A DNA stretch of 64,000 bases from Chryseosolibacter sp036402115 (GCA_036402115.1 DASWTM010000027.1:109131-173130); one strand, 5' to 3'; positions 38,501-45,405 are shown, counted from the stretch's first letter. The notes: generated by a model not told the origin, from the letters alone. Numbers and translations: made by a program.

Positions 38501-39536
38501 ACCATCTTTTTCAAGCGATGCGGGTGAGGAGAAATTTCTTGGTTACCGTGCGCCGGGCGTTGGCCCGCAATCAGAGCCACCCGTGGCTGAACCCGTCAAA
38601 TTCATACCCGCTCATTTGTTCCGCACGATGGTGCAAGAACAATATGCAGCGCGGGAGGTTGTCGAGGACGATGACCTGCAGAAGGGCAGGTGGGGTCTCA
38701 AATCTGATTATCCGGGTCGCGCGTCGCTCACCGCCGAGGTACGGCGCTTCGGCTCGGCTAACTACGAGGTTCGGTTAATTGTAAAACTTCGAAGGCAACC
38801 TATCAATAATGAAGAAGTTGCCATCTTCCTGCATGACTCATTTGCTGACGAAATCCGCTTTGTTACATTTGATCGCGATGGGAAGGCGGAGGTCACCGTA
38901 CGCTCATTTGAAGCATTTACAGCAGCAGCATACCTGATGGACGAATTGTCGCTGGAACTTGATCTGAATGAGGTGCCAAACTTGCCCAAGGGTTTTTATT
39001 ATAAGAAAGTCTCAGACTCATTCAGGAAAAAGGTTGAAAAGCTGTATCAGTCAAGACCGGTAATAGTTGCTGATGACTTGCAGAAAAAAAGATGGGGCGA
39101 CACAGCCTGGAGCAATAACAAAAAAATAACAGCGAGCATTAAAAACACATTTTTTGCGCGGGTCAATTTATATAAAGTGGTTCTGGAAGTACGCTCCACC
39201 GATGATAAGTCCCTGGTGGGTGACATAGCTTTTTTTCTTCATGACACTTTTACAAAGGAAATTAAGTTTAAAAAATTTATTGATGGGGTAGCGAGGCTTA
39301 CCGTGCGCGCATATGAGGCGTTCACTGTCGGCGCTTACACCTCTGACGGAACAATGCTGGAACTTGATCTGAATGAGGTTCCAGGAGGTCCCCCTGGGTT
39401 TTACTACGAAGTCAAACCAAACGCTGCAGAGCAATCCTCTTCTTCAACCCAGGAGATTTCTTTTGACCTCGATCAAAGCAAGATTGTTAGCATCGGGGCC
39501 GTTTCAAACGGTCTGCTTTCACCGCCGTATAGCTAG
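35544..39536 (+). CDS. Large scaffold with three degenerate caspase/CHAT-like domains and two pYEATS-like domains
   Basis: The upstream frame overlaps the vWA gene, but a GTG at 35544, one base after the vWA stop, is the natural start (1330 residues). Residues about 1-250 are an unassigned alpha-helical domain, likely specific to MoxR-vWA systems. Around 280-470 is a caspase fold whose histidine and cysteine loops read YIAADGL and QVDHASTP. Around 570-735 is a CHAT-like domain with CYFSGFDDDG in place of the histidine motif and VANTCRSE at the cysteine site. Around 770-1000 is a third copy with FLSGATAG and IVDSHYD. Residues about 1040-1152 and 1172-1290 are tandem pYEATS-like domains (IFLHDSFADEI / FFLHDTFTKEI; LELDLNEVP twice). 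It looks like a sensor or scaffold, not a protease. Confidence 0.8.
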   Translation: MILPESFPAPSALAEANKLEAFYSKYVDEFYPEYKFGHFIFAAYCAVPALLTPDLLYKIRQNFYAYQWDGEHLAIHPIAVADVLTSPICRQVGHELFEMHQDIRASFLRWLTIAPASVEWHDIGLRKIEEIAAFVLNYYETPGENTLQWGPDHVETQRLEALFYLQPHKAAQKLFAKFLNIEQRHGETKLLRTIDQVLKTRARLETYLDPAHEILKILNDQSGMVEAWKNVIEENGQSFASKIKIDESLHKLLKSKKTAGALEVKVPESLSPEPLLPGKRRVLIIGVGSESNKSDVDTARLFERTIRPMLPADAVVALVAGEDATKAGVYEKLRSTFAEANSYDDLIIYIAADGLAAEGHCYARMRDSRNFNLDPSGWLKDDEIGSMAVRSEYKSLTLIVQVDHASTPYWFDTSDESNTLFASCMYLQKASTLVLGDERQCLFTVALTSAMKEIGLGHSNLQLFLRALRFYKELSVDVPGRGRENIFENKTPMLLCHQSALHHFFAAGPNVDVDLQVKLIQTGYENPPIDPDPSDKLSNALRTFGANNNINTANLSKRDFLLALEAQANAAKPIFLLIFADAKRGSLELPRERTEISGMLTRFTKQNGIELFILNDPSQEEVITFFSAPSRRNRIQLCYFSGFDDDGALLFRDGNLSFVDFGELLLYQGNLKLFVANTCRSETLVQYLQSWSVPHTIGVRGEISDHSGAEFGIHFFSSLIVNNDVKNFLDSLNQSTSYQNIVYINNLSFSFNAPEFPSWKVKTQPLNERAVSESRVFLLSIGVDELSLNASSLRFSSGNAKQFSEMISQVTARLSRRLGVNRNLTGNVTRNKINGALSELSQLQDGDHCIVFLSGATAGDPASNRTRFFLFSDDHPDVLLTQGFDPVAELQQVIGNKNVMLVLIVDSHYDLKLRNIPVSQNLLETFEGHFVIIENRPLSTRQAHNHFFSSLIHVLRNASADMTYQLFFDQVVNELRLQRQREPLDLPSFSSDAGEEKFLGYRAPGVGPQSEPPVAEPVKFIPAHLFRTMVQEQYAAREVVEDDDLQKGRWGLKSDYPGRASLTAEVRRFGSANYEVRLIVKLRRQPINNEEVAIFLHDSFADEIRFVTFDRDGKAEVTVRSFEAFTAAAYLMDELSLELDLNEVPNLPKGFYYKKVSDSFRKKVEKLYQSRPVIVADDLQKKRWGDTAWSNNKKITASIKNTFFARVNLYKVVLEVRSTDDKSLVGDIAFFLHDTFTKEIKFKKFIDGVARLTVRAYEAFTVGAYTSDGTMLELDLNEVPGGPPGFYYEVKPNAAEQSSSSTQEISFDLDQSKIVSIGAVSNGLLSPPYS
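38668..39410 (+). repeat. Tandem repeat encoding two pYEATS-like domains
   Basis: Two units of about 340 and 350 bases encode homologous domains, beginning DDLQKGRWG and DDLQKKRWG and ending LELDLNEVP plus a GFYY segment. They share an exact 24-base stretch at 38951-38974 and 39356-39379. The protein copies otherwise differ at many positions, so this block may reflect strong constraint or local gene conversion. Confidence 0.8.
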
Positions 39537-39890
39537 CTATATCGCGATCTGTTTCAATTCCTGCGCCGATACGAGGACGGAATGATAGTTATACCCTGTC
39601 GATTTCTTTTAGCAGTTTTTTTCTGCGCGCCTTCCGGCCAGATGACGCAAACTTGTCGTGCGTTTTTCTGATCTTCATCAGAGGATATCCGATCCAATTT
39701 CGACTGGTAATGAACTCTCACGGTTTCATATTGTTTGGCGCCATTTAAGAAGTCGATCTTCTCTGCTTAAGCCTACTTGTTATATAATCCATCTTTCTCT
39801 GCAAATTTCCGATTAACGTACTAATAATCTCTGTTGCTCCCTTTGCTACATTTAATTCAATTTTGGCCTAAATGCCGCTACAACAATCTA
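39537..39890 (-). other. Intergenic region after the caspase operon
   Basis: About 350 bases. A perfect 14-base palindrome (TATAGCTAGCTATA, 39528-39541) overlaps the stop of the large scaffold gene. On the minus strand a frame containing VHYQSKLDRISSDEDQKN remains open for about 60 codons without a good start and could be a gene remnant. No T-tract terminator was seen. Confidence 0.35.
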
Positions 39891-40844
39891 TCACTGGAAA
39901 ACCTTCGTTCGGGACCTTAGTAACTGGATATATTGCTCTTTCATTTCATCAGGCAGAAAACTAATTTTGATGAGTTCTTCATAATCGTTTTGAAAGCCTA
40001 TCTGCTTGGCTATCGTTTTTTCCACCACCGATGAATCTATTTTCAGCTTTGCAGCAAAGTCAAAAAAATCTTTTCGTTTGATGCTATTTTTCTTGCCATT
40101 AAGATGCATGGCCATCTGCTCTTTATCGTCAGGTATAGCAAGAGTTGTACAGAGAAGGTCGTAGGCGGGCGTTAACCTATATTGATTATCCGAGTTTTTC
40201 ATAATAGAAAAATTTTTCAGATGCATATCTGCATTTCCAGATATGAAGGAAAATAAGGTAACTTCAAAATACCTCAGGACATCGAGGCCTGGAACTGAAG
40301 AATATTTGGCGATCACCTTTCCCGCTTTTTCCATTGTACTGTTGTATTTGCTGTTTCCAATGCTTGAGACTTCACTTAGCTGGCACATATCTTCCATAGG
40401 AACTTTGCCGCTTTTAGTCCTATCAAATCGTTTGGTAATATATGCAAGCGCATTCGATGGCGTTCGGATCAAGGTATGTTCTGCGGTCATGATACCAGTG
40501 AGTCTGGCTAGTTTCATTGTCAGATCTTCATTTTCAGGCAACCACTTGAACTGATCGGACTGCGGCTTTAAAATATAATTACCCCATAAACCAACTATGG
40601 TAAGCCTTGATTTTTTAGGATCATTAGTTTCCTGTTGTATCGTTAATGAAAGTTTCGGTTGGACACCTGGTATGGTGACACTTCGTTTAACAATTTCAGT
40701 GGCTATAGATTCCCAATCCTTTTCATCCAGTGATAAGGTTGGTGGAATGTTAGAGCCGAAAAACCTTTTGCTACACCTGGGGTGATAGTCAAGTAATTCA
40801 TCTTCTAATTCTTGATAACAGTATAAGCATCGTTTCTTTTTCAT
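39891..40844 (-). CDS. hipT: HipT-like kinase toxin (split HipA)
   Basis: 317 residues, a HipA-fold Ser/Thr kinase lacking the N-terminal subdomain 1, as in HipT of three-gene systems. Residues 6-24 (CLYC, then C24) may form a small zinc site. The loop SVTIPGVQPKLS (55-66) matches the HipA/HipT Gly-rich, autophosphorylation region. Catalytic residues are K93 (ILKP), D206 and N211 (GNADMHLKNF) and D229 (YDLL). HipA-family toxins phosphorylate aminoacyl-tRNA synthetases and stop growth; which one is hit here is unknown. It starts two bases after the hipS stop and is the last gene of hipB-hipS-hipT. Confidence 0.88.
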   Translation of the reverse strand: MKKKRCLYCYQELEDELLDYHPRCSKRFFGSNIPPTLSLDEKDWESIATEIVKRSVTIPGVQPKLSLTIQQETNDPKKSRLTIVGLWGNYILKPQSDQFKWLPENEDLTMKLARLTGIMTAEHTLIRTPSNALAYITKRFDRTKSGKVPMEDMCQLSEVSSIGNSKYNSTMEKAGKVIAKYSSVPGLDVLRYFEVTLFSFISGNADMHLKNFSIMKNSDNQYRLTPAYDLLCTTLAIPDDKEQMAMHLNGKKNSIKRKDFFDFAAKLKIDSSVVEKTIAKQIGFQNDYEELIKISFLPDEMKEQYIQLLRSRTKVFQ

Positions 40845-40846
40845 TT

Positions 40847-41173
40847 TTATCCTTCCTCACGGATTATACTTACTGCTCCAATGCAATCTTTGCAAACAGT
40901 TAGCAAAAGCTCCATACGATCTTTCTGATCAAGCTTCCAGTTTTTTACAGCAATGTCCAGCAACCATCCCTCTGGTATCAGACCATCAAAAAATGGTAGT
41001 AGCATAGATTTGTCATGGTATGGTTCTGGCCGGACGGGTAGGGTCTGACTTATTGGCCCATGAACGGGGGTTGCAATATATTCTTCCACATATTTGAACC
41101 AATATCCCTCTTCATCTTGCCATACGATGCCGGCCAGCTTATCATGAAGTAAGACTTTTCCTGATTTGCTCAT
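40847..41173 (-). CDS. hipS: HipS-like antitoxin (HipA N-terminal subdomain 1)
   Basis: 108 residues equal to the first subdomain of HipA, encoded as a separate protein. LAGIVWQDEEGYWFKYVEEY, GPISQTLPVR, LPFFDGLIPEGWLLDIA and DCIGAVSII are all hallmark stretches. In HipBST systems this small protein, not HipB, neutralises the kinase by docking to it. It overlaps hipB by 32 bases and lies two bases before hipT, so all three are translated from one message. Length and order agree with that class. Confidence 0.87.
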   Translation of the reverse strand: MSKSGKVLLHDKLAGIVWQDEEGYWFKYVEEYIATPVHGPISQTLPVRPEPYHDKSMLLPFFDGLIPEGWLLDIAVKNWKLDQKDRMELLLTVCKDCIGAVSIIREEG

Positions 41174-41612
41174 GCTTTGATAGTTCGATGTGATCGATAT
41201 CTTGATGTCTAATTATTTCAACCCATTTATCACCTTTCTCCAATTGCCATTGCAGAATATTGGGGAAGGGCACGAGTTTCCATGCCGCGATAGTATTGCG
41301 TTCATCACGTATCTCTTCAACCAGGAAGCCTGATATACTTCTTTTATCTTTTAACACTATCTCTACAGCCTTGTCTTTATACGAGTGCCACATTTGAAAA
41401 GCATCTATAGTATTGGGTACTGGTCCCATTCTATATCCGAATATTGCCAGTACCTTATCCAGTTTGTCTAGTTTTAAGGTTGGCTTTCCTTGCTCTATAT
41501 TCCGGATAAAATGGATTCCTACTCCTGTTTTATCCGCAAGCATTTCCTGAGTGAGATTGAGTTTCTCCCTATTATATTTTATAAAAGCGGCGACTGGGTT
41601 CAGTTTTTCCAT
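41142..41612 (-). CDS. hipB: HipB-like XRE repressor with extra C-terminal domain
   Basis: A TTG at 41618 is also in frame, but the ATG at 41612 is the sensible start (156 residues). Residues about 8-65 are an XRE helix-turn-helix (FIKYNREKLNLTQEMLADKT, GVGIHFIRNIEQGKPTLK). Unlike the short HipB antitoxins, it continues for about 85 residues (DKAVEIVLKDKRSISGFLVE, WKLVPFPNILQWQLEKGDKW) with alternating beta-strands like a small barrel. Operator-like repeats begin at its start codon, so it probably represses its own operon. The extra domain may take part in dimerisation or bind HipS or HipT. Confidence 0.85.
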   Translation of the reverse strand: MEKLNPVAAFIKYNREKLNLTQEMLADKTGVGIHFIRNIEQGKPTLKLDKLDKVLAIFGYRMGPVPNTIDAFQMWHSYKDKAVEIVLKDKRSISGFLVEEIRDERNTIAAWKLVPFPNILQWQLEKGDKWVEIIRHQDIDHIELSKHEQIRKSLTS

Positions 41613-41747
41613 ATACAAATTTAGTATAGTTATATGTAATTAGTAATTATTATACCAATTGTACATAATTATTATAAAAATAGTAAACACTATACTAATT
41701 TAGTATAAAAAATGTTATTTATCACACAATTATACTAATTATAGATA
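41612..41747 (-). promoter_or_regulatory. Four phased operator-like sites upstream of hipB
   Basis: Four 17-base sites share the left part TATACNAAT. They lie at 41612-41628 (TATACAAATTTAGTATA), 41651-41667 (TATACCAATTGTACATA), 41691-41707 (TATACTAATTTAGTATA, a perfect 8-base inverted repeat around one centre base) and 41731-41747 (TATACTAATTATAGATA). Start-to-start distances are 39, 40 and 40 bases, close to four helical turns. The first overlaps the hipB start codon. They are the probable binding sites of HipB. Confidence 0.78.
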
Positions 41748-41807
41748 GTGTCCATACAATCCGTAGTATTTGGATAAAAAACGGCAAACCGAATAATCCA
41801 TTGGATT

Positions 41808-41908
41808 CCAGTGATGTATGTTGGAATGGGTTATAATCCCTACCAGGAAGGAGGGAAATAGCCGCAAGCGGCAATGGAATTACAGCCATTCCAACAATAC
41901 ATCACGGG
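41808..41908. repeat. 101-base imperfect inverted repeat with inner hairpins
   Basis: The outer arms are 41808-41836 (starting CCAGTGATGTATGTTGGAAT) and 41880-41908 (whose complement starts CCCGTGATGTATTGTTGGAA). They match over about 29 bases apart from a few changes and one bulge. Inside are TCCCT/AGGGA arms and a perfect GCCGC-AA-GCGGC hairpin. The whole could fold as a branched RNA or cruciform. It might be a small non-autonomous mobile element, a recombination site or a structured RNA. No T-tract follows. Confidence 0.6.
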
Positions 41909-42377
41909 AGATTGGTTCAAAAGCCCAATTTTTATCTTTTACTGCAAAATTTCCTTAAGGTATTGGCAATACCGTACCTTATCTCGTAAGCCTGTCTCTC
42001 TTTATCCCCTGCTTCAACCCGAACTCGATCCACCTTTTATCAGGTTCGTTACCAGCGCTGAGACTATCTACGTGAGATTATCCACGGCTGAAATTATCCC
42101 CACGACTGTGGGCGTCAGTAGCGTTTTAAACGCGATGACTTTTAATATTTTAAAAACCGTGTTGATAGCTCCGTCAACTGTTCACCCAGCCTTCCGTTAG
42201 CCTTTCCAATTCCTGCTCTGATAAGTAAAGCTGCAAATGATGGTCGGTAAATGAAAACCCCGGGCTTTAAAGTAGCGATCAATCACAAGCAGTCAGAAAG
42301 AAATCTAAGCCGAAAAAGAAGAAGTAGGTGTTTTTACGTATTGGTTAGCGTCATAGAATCCTGTTCTTTCGCGGTCA
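41909..42377 (+). other. Intergenic region, nothing recognised
   Basis: About 470 bases. A plus frame at 41874-42200 overlaps the inverted repeat and shows no domain; a 46-codon frame near 42251 (MKTPGFKVAINHKQSERNLS) is basic but unsupported. No promoter or terminator stands out. Confidence 0.35.
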
Positions 42378-42545
42378 ATGGAAGAGCATAAAAAATCCCT
42401 ACAAAAGCTTCAAATGGAAATCGCATCCATATTGCATGATGTTGACGCAAAGAAGATCACACACAGCGAAGCAGCAAATCGCATCGTTGAACTTAGGGAA
42501 CAAATGGACGAACTGTTGCAACAGATAAAGAAATCGGTAAAATAG
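42378..42545 (+). CDS. Small coiled-coil protein (55 aa)
   Basis: The ATG at 42378 encodes 55 residues, starting MEEHKKSLQKLQMEIASILH and ending ELREQMDELLQQIKKSVK. Leucine and isoleucine recur in heptads, so the protein is likely a short helical or coiled-coil dimer in the cytoplasm. The reading frame is followed after two bases by a strong terminator, which supports it as a real gene. No family is recognised. Confidence 0.55.
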   Translation: MEEHKKSLQKLQMEIASILHDVDAKKITHSEAANRIVELREQMDELLQQIKKSVK

Positions 42546-42547
42546 GT

Positions 42548-42571
42548 AAAAGGGGCTGATCGCCCCTTTTT
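42548..42571. terminator. Bidirectional rho-independent terminator
   Basis: AAAAGGGGC (42548-42556) pairs with GCCCCTTTT (42562-42570) around a five-base loop. T-tracts are available on both strands, so it can end the 55-residue gene and also the minus-strand gene whose stop lies at 42570. Confidence 0.88.
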
Positions 42572-42884
42572 ATGTCGGGTCCTTCTCAAAAACTAATCCG
42601 TAGTGGAAGTGCGGTCGGAATGCGTGAACCGCTTGGTCAATTTCGAACTGCACTATTTGTTGTAGGTCTGGAATTGAAATTAGCTGGTTCTTAATCTCAT
42701 CGTGCAGCAGTACCCCTTTGTCAACTGCCTTCAACACTCGCACGAAATTTGGCTTCCACATCTCTCCTAAAAGCCTGTACCGAAAGCACGTTTGCAACCT
42801 AGCGTCAACAATCGTTACGAGCAATTGCTTTAATTCTAGGACAGATACCAGGTCTTTGGCCTTCTCTACATTCGGGTACACCAT
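42570..42884 (-). CDS. Hypothetical protein, 104 aa
   Basis: A 104-residue cytoplasmic protein of unknown function. It has a helical start (EKAKDLVSVLELKQLLVTIV) and a conserved-looking middle (FRYRLLGEMWKPNFVRVL, GVLLHDEIKNQL). The C-terminus (FEIDQAVHAFRPHFHYGLVF) is rich in aromatic and histidine residues. The frame ends in a shared terminator and has a perfect 20-base palindrome 31 bases upstream of its start, which looks like an operator. I do not recognise a family. Confidence 0.6.
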   Translation of the reverse strand: MVYPNVEKAKDLVSVLELKQLLVTIVDARLQTCFRYRLLGEMWKPNFVRVLKAVDKGVLLHDEIKNQLISIPDLQQIVQFEIDQAVHAFRPHFHYGLVFEKDPT

Positions 42885-42914
42885 ACATCGAAAGCAAGAA
42901 AAAAACCGTGCCTT

Positions 42915-42934
42915 CTTTATCTTATAAGATAAAG
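42915..42934 (-). promoter_or_regulatory. Perfect 20-base palindrome, operator candidate
   Basis: CTTTATCTTATAAGATAAAG is its own reverse complement over all 20 bases. It lies 31 bases upstream of the minus-strand gene starting at 42884, a position suited to a repressor site or the core promoter. Confidence 0.55.
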
Positions 42935-43659
42935 CATTTTAAATCGTAAAGTGTGGATTTTTGGACTTAATATGGACGGTTGTCCCAAGTCCTATATAGT
43001 TACCAAAATGTTGTATTTTCGATTTCTTATCAACGTGCTATCATAGCACATTTGGGTAAGGAATCAAGTGGACGGACTTTTCCTCTGCCCGCAACCAACC
43101 AGTTCAACTAGACGGGTCGCCAGCTGGTTCTTTATTGCCTTGACATCACTTAAAACATAACCAATGTTCATGGTTAGTTTGCAGGTTAGCACTTTACAGG
43201 TGAGTTTTCCCTGTATCGCTTTGTACACCTTCGCTAGGTTAGAGTGGCATTTCTCGTTTGTGCTTTTCGATCATCATTTACGATTCGTTTACATTTTCCA
43301 GGGAGAACATAGAACATCGGGAACCTGTCCTCATAAACAGACCTGCAACTTTGCTCAGCCCAGATTTGACTAGGTCTTGAGCTTGTCTAATGGATGTTCG
43401 CGTTATTAAATATATTTGATACTTGGCCATCCGTCGGCCGCTGAGACCGCGTCATTGATAGTTTTTTAAATATACAGTTAAGTATACACTACCAACGCAT
43501 TTCCGGGAACAAGGAAACAGCTAGTCGCCTTGTTGCGCATCGTTAAATTACTTTAACACCTATAGACACTCGATAAACGTACTTAATGACGGGACGGAGC
43601 GCTATTGCCGCCTTTTAAAAAAGGCTATTTTTAAAAGTAACAAGAAGACCCTCTTATTT
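42935..43659 (+). other. Long AT-rich intergenic region, nothing recognised
   Basis: About 725 bases with no credible gene. A 69-codon plus frame at 43164-43373 has no domain or signal. The stretch just before 43660 is T- and A-rich and probably carries the promoter of the next operon. No RNA gene was recognised. Confidence 0.4.
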
Positions 43660-43857
43660 ATGGAAGACTACGAGCCGTCGTTGAACCAGAAAACTTCTGC
43701 ATTCAAGGTTGACAGTTTACCAGACAGAATCGAATCAGATCCCCTAATGCAGTTTGTGTTTGCACTTGTAGATGAGAATGCTGCGCTCAAGGAAAAGATT
43801 AAAATATTAGAGGAACGGATTTCCGTTCTATCTGGTACTAAGGATCCGGAAGCATGA
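43660..43857 (+). CDS. Small coiled-coil protein preceding a glycosyltransferase
   Basis: 65 residues. The C-terminal half (FALVDENAALKEKIKILEER) is a clear heptad coiled coil; the N-terminus is polar. The stop overlaps the glycosyltransferase start by four bases (ATGA), so the two are translated together. It may tether or pair with that enzyme, but no family is recognised. The overlap and AT-rich upstream region support it as a real gene. Confidence 0.65.
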   Translation: MEDYEPSLNQKTSAFKVDSLPDRIESDPLMQFVFALVDENAALKEKIKILEERISVLSGTKDPEA

Positions 43858-44930
43858 CAAAGAAGATAGTCATAATTACTTACATACACTTTTGGCGTTC
43901 TGGATCCGGGGACAAAGCCAGGCTCGCCGCTTTAATTGAGTGGCTTAACAGGTACGTTGTAATTGACATTTTATTTATTGGGCGCCTCGAGCAACCCGAA
44001 CTTGATCTATCGTTCGTGAAAAGTCTATCAGGCCAATTCATCCCATTGAATCCACAAAGCGATCTTACTATCGCAGATTGTAAGTCGATGATCGGACGAT
44101 ATTTTAGAGCAAATTCTCCCCACCTTTGTATAGTTGAATACTTAAATCTTGACTTTGTACTTGAAGCAATACCACCACACATTGCTACATTACTTGATAC
44201 GCATGACCTTGTTAGTCGCAGGAAGGAGAGCTTTGACAAATTTGGGTTAGTGCACGTAAACAATGAAGACCTATCACTGCGTGACGAACTGGAACGATTG
44301 AAGAAATTTGACTTCGTGGCATTGATATCTCGCCAGGATTTTCAGGATGTGTACCCGCATTTAGATGGCAAGGCTCTTCTTGTTCCGCATTCAATTACCG
44401 TTCGCAGAAGTGTGTTAAGAACAAAGGTTTCTAATGTGACCTTTGTAGGAAGCGAATATCCACCCAACGTTCATGGAATTGAATGGTTTATTGATAATGT
44501 CTGGAAGACTTTCAGAAGCAACATGCAGTTGCACATCGTGGGCAGAGTTGCAAAAAAGTTATCCAGTCAATACACTGACGGAACAAATATTTTCGTCCAT
44601 GGTTTCGTTGCCGATCTTGATGCAATTTATGCCCAAGCTGACATTGTTATCAATCCCGTAGTGGCAGGAGCGGGGATAAAGATAAAATCCTTAGAAGCTA
44701 TCGCCTATTCGGTTCCGCTAGTCAGCAGCCCACACAGCGCTGAGTGTATTGGGCAGCATGCTGAACAATTTTGTATGACCGCAACCCATGTCGAGGACTG
44801 GAAGGAAGCTTTGACGAGGTTGCGCGATTCAATTGACGTCAGGCGGTCACTCGTAGAACAGGCAAGAGTTTACGTCGAGCAAAACTACTCGGCTGATAAG
44901 TGCTACAATGAAATTCTAAGACTTTTGTAA
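43854..44930 (+). CDS. Glycosyltransferase, GT4-like (GT-B fold)
   Basis: 358 residues. The N-terminal Rossmann half has VIITYIHFWRSGSGDKARL and a sugar-acceptor loop; LLDTHDLVSRRKESF is typical of cytosolic GT4-type enzymes. The C-terminal half has VTFVGSEYPPNVHGIEWFID, LHIVGRVAKKL and VHGFVADLDAIYAQADIVI. The nucleotide-sugar motif follows in GAGIKIKSLEAIAYSVPLV, with the E-x7-type acid pair only partly kept. It transfers a sugar from a nucleotide donor, acceptor unknown. The two-gene unit ends convergent, with 15 bases overlapping the regulator at 44916. Confidence 0.85.
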   Translation: MTKKIVIITYIHFWRSGSGDKARLAALIEWLNRYVVIDILFIGRLEQPELDLSFVKSLSGQFIPLNPQSDLTIADCKSMIGRYFRANSPHLCIVEYLNLDFVLEAIPPHIATLLDTHDLVSRRKESFDKFGLVHVNNEDLSLRDELERLKKFDFVALISRQDFQDVYPHLDGKALLVPHSITVRRSVLRTKVSNVTFVGSEYPPNVHGIEWFIDNVWKTFRSNMQLHIVGRVAKKLSSQYTDGTNIFVHGFVADLDAIYAQADIVINPVVAGAGIKIKSLEAIAYSVPLVSSPHSAECIGQHAEQFCMTATHVEDWKEALTRLRDSIDVRRSLVEQARVYVEQNYSADKCYNEILRLL

Positions 44931-45335
44931 TTTCTGTTTAGGGGCGCGAACATTTTGGGTCTTATAGTGCTCAAGAAGCTCTCGCAAGTGTGCATTTGTA
45001 GATGTCAGCACTTCCACAGAACTTTTGTATGCCTCGATTGTGGCTCTTTGGAAGTAATAGGCGTCTTCACTCACCTTATCTGCACTTTCATTTGAATTTT
45101 GCTGTTGTTTAAGCATCGTGCCTTCACCGACAAGCAGCCAGGAAATATCAAGATCAGGAAAAACCTTAATAAGATTCAATAACTTATTAATGCCGTAGTT
45201 CTTTCCTTTGACAATGTTGTGAATCTGGGCGCCCGACATTTTAGATTTCCGGCCCAGCTCATTTATGCCAATGTTTTTATATTCCATAAATGTACTCAGC
45301 CGCTTGCCAATATCTTCGAGCTTATTATTTGCCAT
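44916..45335 (-). CDS. XRE-family transcription regulator
   Basis: 139 residues. An N-terminal helix-turn-helix (IGINELGRKSKMSGAQIHNI, then VKGKNYGINKLLNLIK) is followed by WLLVGEGTML, a phrase seen in many Bacteroidota phage-repressor-like proteins. The C-terminal 70 residues are helical (VEVLTSTNAHLRELLEHYK), probably a dimerisation coil. It is divergent from the DUF4369 lipoprotein gene across 70 bases and could control it. No peptidase domain is attached, so cleavage-based induction is unlikely. Confidence 0.85.
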   Translation of the reverse strand: MANNKLEDIGKRLSTFMEYKNIGINELGRKSKMSGAQIHNIVKGKNYGINKLLNLIKVFPDLDISWLLVGEGTMLKQQQNSNESADKVSEDAYYFQRATIEAYKSSVEVLTSTNAHLRELLEHYKTQNVRAPKQKLQKS

Positions 45336-45405
45336 TAAATATCCTTAACAATTGATTCAATGCCGAAAATTAGCTTTAAATTAGATAAAATACAATAATT
45401 CGTTA

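Noticed and set aside
25556..39536. CRISPR-linked caspase (Craspase-like) system
   Set aside because: No CRISPR array, Cas7-like or TPR-CHAT gene is present; MoxR and vWA genes point to another class.
41874..42200. 108-codon plus frame after the hip module
   Set aside because: Overlaps the inverted-repeat structure, has no domain or ribosome-binding site, and is odd in composition.
43164..43373. 69-codon plus frame in the long intergenic region
   Set aside because: No signal peptide or family, and codon use does not look coding.
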